NCBI RefSeq assembly: GCF_021917145.1
Contig: NC_061073.1
Coordinates: 16,239,840 to 16,303,839, forward strand
Reading direction: 5' to 3'
Source of the DNA: Hypomesus transpacificus
Lineage: Eukaryota > Chordata > Actinopteri > Osmeriformes > Osmeridae
Length of the DNA stretch: 64,000 nucleotides
The position numbers were made by a program, and so were the translations under genes. Each line of letters starts with the position of its first letter. The stretch's first letter is position 1. A model generated the notes under the pieces. It was not told where the DNA came from, ran no database searches, and was given only the letters and a program-made list of their open reading frames with translations. Below, piece after piece: positions 61,165 to 64,000 of this stretch.

Positions 61165-61500
61165 TTACACTGTCAGTGTGTAGTTGCTTAGCTGCTTTGT
61201 GTGTTTATTGAAATGATAGTTTGTGTGCATCCAAGGGCGCAGGTTTGGTTTGAACATTGGTGGGGACACAATTTTACCATTCCATTTGCTATCGATGCTC
61301 CTGCCTGGATATTGTTTGTACCAACTGTCTTGAAAACGCAGGGCCCTCAGGTTGGTTTGGCTTGTCTTCAAAGTCCATAGACGGATGGATGTCTTCGCTG
61401 CTACACTCATCTTCACATGAACCGTCACGGCCGCTCTCACTGTCTAAATCCTTCCTAGCATGTGGACCAATCTCCTTAAAACAATTAAAATTACACATTT
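61165..61500 (-). pseudogene. Possible relic of a hAT-type TTF zinc-finger protein
   Basis: On the minus strand one frame reads ...LRALRFQDSWYKQYPG, which resembles the start of the TTF-type zinc finger of fish hAT transposase-derived proteins (LxFQxxWxxxxPWL). An overlapping frame upstream is acidic (SESGRDGSCEDECSSEDI), as in the linkers of such proteins. The frame has to change between the two, and the Cys residues of the finger are missing, so it would be a broken fragment. The match is short and the call is tentative. Confidence 0.3.
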
Positions 61501-61667
61501 AGCTACAATATCAACTCATGTATACTTTTAGAACCAGCTAGGCACATTTATTCTATCTACAGTAGATCCAGACCTGTGACCCTGTAGCTCTAACTGCCTC
61601 TTCCATGTCGGAACTGCTGCCTTCCATTGCTTCATTTGCCTAATAGAAGTTGACACACGCATATATA

Positions 61668-61778
61668 TATATGGCAATGCTAAATTATTCTTCTGAGTAT
61701 TTCTTTATGGCATCAGTTGAGCATATATGGCAATGCTAAATTCTTCTTTTGAGTATTTCTTTATGGCATCAGTTTAGC
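61668..61778. repeat. Two-copy tandem duplication (56 bp)
   Basis: The segment atatggcaatgctaaatt...ttgagtatttctttatggcatcagtt occurs twice in a row with a period of 56 bases. It follows a short (AT)n run. It is non-coding. Confidence 0.85.
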
Positions 61779-63073
61779 CTAGTATGAACACACTGTGCCT
61801 CAAAAAACAATATCCTAATCGATTTGAACACTTCCTGTCATAATCACTACAGACTATTTTCAGGACCTCCATCTCTTTCTGTCTCTTTACTGCTGCTTGG
61901 ATCAATGGCACTTTATTTGTCTGATAAATGACACAGTATCCACCTTATTCAGTACAATAAATTATATTTTTATATGGCAACGACGGTACGAGCTTTCTGA
62001 TTGGCTAATGGGTAGTCATGCCAGCCGCGTATTGACCGCCATTTACGGTTATGTGTGCATTGTATTGACGCAAAGCATAATGTTTTCAATGCTTTTGAAG
62101 AGTTTTCCAAGAGTTGTTTGTTTATTGTAATGTTTTCCTGGTTCTTGTAGAGTTGAGTAAAAAAAGTCCATAGTTTCAAAGATAGTGCCTTAGCAACCAG
62201 ACAAAAAACTGAAAATTGCTCCATCTACTGGTGAAGGAACAACAATTCACCTGGACAACATGGACTGAGACTCAGAAGGTCAAATTGTCTGTGCAGTGTA
62301 ACTTTAATATACATTTCCACAGTACTGTGACAGTGACATTATAATTACAGATATTCTTCCTTAAAGTTATTAAACAAATACCCCATAAATGTTTTTATAA
62401 TGATTCTGTCTCCTACACTCTAACAAGTATATTATCTATGTAAGCAAATCAGTGACATCATGTTTTGATTTTAAAGGTATTGAATACTTAATATTAAAAA
62501 GTACACGCCGCCGAATTTGTTGGTTTTTAATACACCTCTTTAAAATTGAAATATAAATGTATTTCAATGTAAAAAAAAAAATCTGATCCATTAAATTAAA
62601 GGTTCAGAAATTCAGGTTGCTCATATCCGAATGGTGAAATTCAGATCCCTTTCAAAATTCAAAATATGTCACTGATTTGCTTCCATTAATATCTACTATA
62701 CACATTATGTGTAGTTCTGGTCACAAACACTGGAGACTGACTCAGGGGAGGAATTAATGAAAGCTAGAATCCTGACAAAATTGACAATCAAAACATGAAT
62801 GGATTATTTTTCAAGTGTCGAGGCAGTGTGTGAGTATCAATGGAGTAGCCTACAGACAAAGTGTCAAATTGTCCAAGTACGTCTCCAGCGCAGTGAACCG
62901 TTTATAGTAGTCCAGGCCTACTTAGAGCAGGGTAATCCTCTTAGCTGTCTGTAAGCACCAGCCCAGAAGTCTGCTGCCATCCAGACTGTCAATTCCTACC
63001 TCAGACACTCAGCAGGCCACAACAAAGGGGATTCTGGGACATTTGTGGAATGGTACCCTCACAAGAATGAAAT

Positions 63074-63497
63074 ATGCACCTTCCTCTTCTTGGCAACTTT
63101 GTTGACAGAGCAGTGGAAGAGTTTTTGGTCGGTCTCCTCAAAATGTTTGGAAGTGGTACCAGGAAGTGGTTTGTGAAGAAGCAGAAGAAACCGCGTCCGT
63201 GCAGGAGGCCATATAACAGGAGGAAGAAAAAACGAGCCACCAAGATCCTAAAGCAGCACAGAGAAATGATACTGAATGAACTGGATGTCAACAGAGTGCT
63301 TCCGTACCTGGTGTACGATAAAGTTTTCTCTCTGGGGGAGTACAAGGAAATACTAGGTCAGGACTCCAACGACAAGAGGGCTGAGATATTTCTGGACCAG
63401 TTGTCCTTGAAGGGGCCTGCTGCATTCTGTGCATTTTGTTCTGTTCTGGAGGAAGTATGTCCCCACCTGCTAACCTGCTTTCTGCTGGATTGTGAAG
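63074..63497 (+). CDS. CARD-domain protein, first recognised exon
   Basis: A protein-interaction module of apoptosis and innate-immunity proteins. The exon encodes 141 residues. A short hydrophobic-acidic start is followed by a very basic stretch (KKQKKPRPCRRPYNRRKKKR, about residues 36-55) and then a CARD-like six-helix fold of about 85 residues: ILKQHREMILNELDV, LPYLVYDKVFSLGEYKEIL, AEIFLDQLSLKGPAAFCAFC and LEEVCPHLLTCFLLD. The pattern of the fourth and fifth helices (KGP.AF..FC..L) is typical of class I CARDs such as those of caspase-2 and CRADD. It ends at a good donor (gaag|gtacag), so more exons should follow beyond the window; read through, it stops at 63514. An internal ATG at 63142 could be the real start. 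I cannot name the gene. Confidence 0.6.
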
Positions 63498-64000
63498 GTA
63501 CAGACATTAATTAACCACTAGTTACACCTAACAAGCAGTTTACAATAGGAACCTGAAAATGATATAAGACACCAATGGGCCATAACTGGTGTGCTGTTCT
63601 GGTCATTAGTCCCAAGGTGGCAGTCTGCGATCAATCACTGTGGTGTGTTTACGTGATGCAACATCAACACATTTCACAGCTTATTGATCTGTAATGGCTT
63701 TTGGGTTGTTTAGTAGTTTTTGTTATTGGATTTCATCCTGAACCTCACAATATTTTCAAAGGGCTCGAATTCAATCATTGAAAATATTAACGTAGCTACT
63801 TTACAATAAGCCAATACCTCTCACTAAGAACCAGCAAAAATAGCGCCTCCTAAATCTGAAGGGCTGAGGAGATTACTAACCAGCCACAAACTGGCGAGTA
63901 GAAACATATGCTCACGACCTGGCTATTGTCTACTGTTTACACACCCTCTAGACTTAACAGTTCAAAATGAACATGATGATAAATAATCAGTTCACTGTCT
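63498..64000. other. Right-edge sequence after the CARD exon
   Basis: Presumed intron or spacer. I see no further exon, repeat family or RNA gene before the window ends. Confidence 0.4.

Larger units (their letters stand above)
60070..63073. other. Intergenic DNA with repeat relics
   Basis: About 3 kb of AT-rich DNA. I see only a possible hAT-type relic on the minus strand (61165-61500), a two-copy 56-base tandem duplication near 61668-61778, and many short unremarkable open frames. No exon of a recognisable gene was found before the CARD-domain exon. Confidence 0.5.

Overview
This window is vertebrate nuclear DNA and almost certainly teleost. All the genes are split by short GT-AG introns. 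A tRNA-derived fish-type SINE occurs seven times, a 1.66 kb Tc1/mariner element of fish type is present, and the predicted proteins follow human families closely while DUOX and DUOXA are encoded as a single head-to-head pair. The exact clade cannot be fixed from the sequence alone.

Layout from left to right. 1-2.0 kb: non-coding upstream DNA with a long GA microsatellite. 2.0-9.5 kb (+): cgnl1 (paracingulin), a junctional coiled-coil protein. 10.2-13.6 kb (+): an aqp9-type aquaglyceroporin. 14.9-16.5 kb (+): a ttc24-like TPR protein. 19.9-27.8 kb (-): adam10, the membrane alpha-secretase/Notch sheddase, in 16 exons. 28.7-33.4 kb (-): fan1, the Fanconi-associated nuclease, in 13 exons. 35.3-39.6 kb (+): apba2 (Mint2/X11-like adaptor). 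41.2-43.1 kb (-): duoxa, the DUOX maturation factor. 44.1-57.1 kb (+): duox, the dual oxidase, in 33 exons, head-to-head with duoxa. 57.3-60.1 kb: a 2.7 kb foldback DNA element. 61.2-61.5 kb: a possible hAT-type relic. 63.1-63.5 kb (+): the first recognisable exon of a CARD-domain protein that runs towards the right edge.

For cgnl1, aqp9, adam10, fan1, apba2, duoxa and duox, I checked each exon chain for splice sites and phase, and each closes in frame from ATG to stop. Their human counterparts all lie on chromosome 15q, so this is a rearranged but conserved 15q-type block. The only tight functional pair is duoxa/duox: DUOXA carries DUOX out of the ER to make a hydrogen-peroxide-producing enzyme at the apical surface, and the pair shares a promoter interval.

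I found no new multi-gene system. The most unusual signals are in how mobile and repeat DNA meets splice sites. A complete Tc1 element sits 1 bp inside a duox intron and uses the donor's own TA as its target, so the donor hexamer changes from GTATGT to GTACAG. A purine VNTR in an adam10 intron gives about 500 nt of AG-free pyrimidine tract before the acceptor. Two SINEs form an inverted pair inside one apba2 intron. GC-AG introns appear in cgnl1 and fan1.
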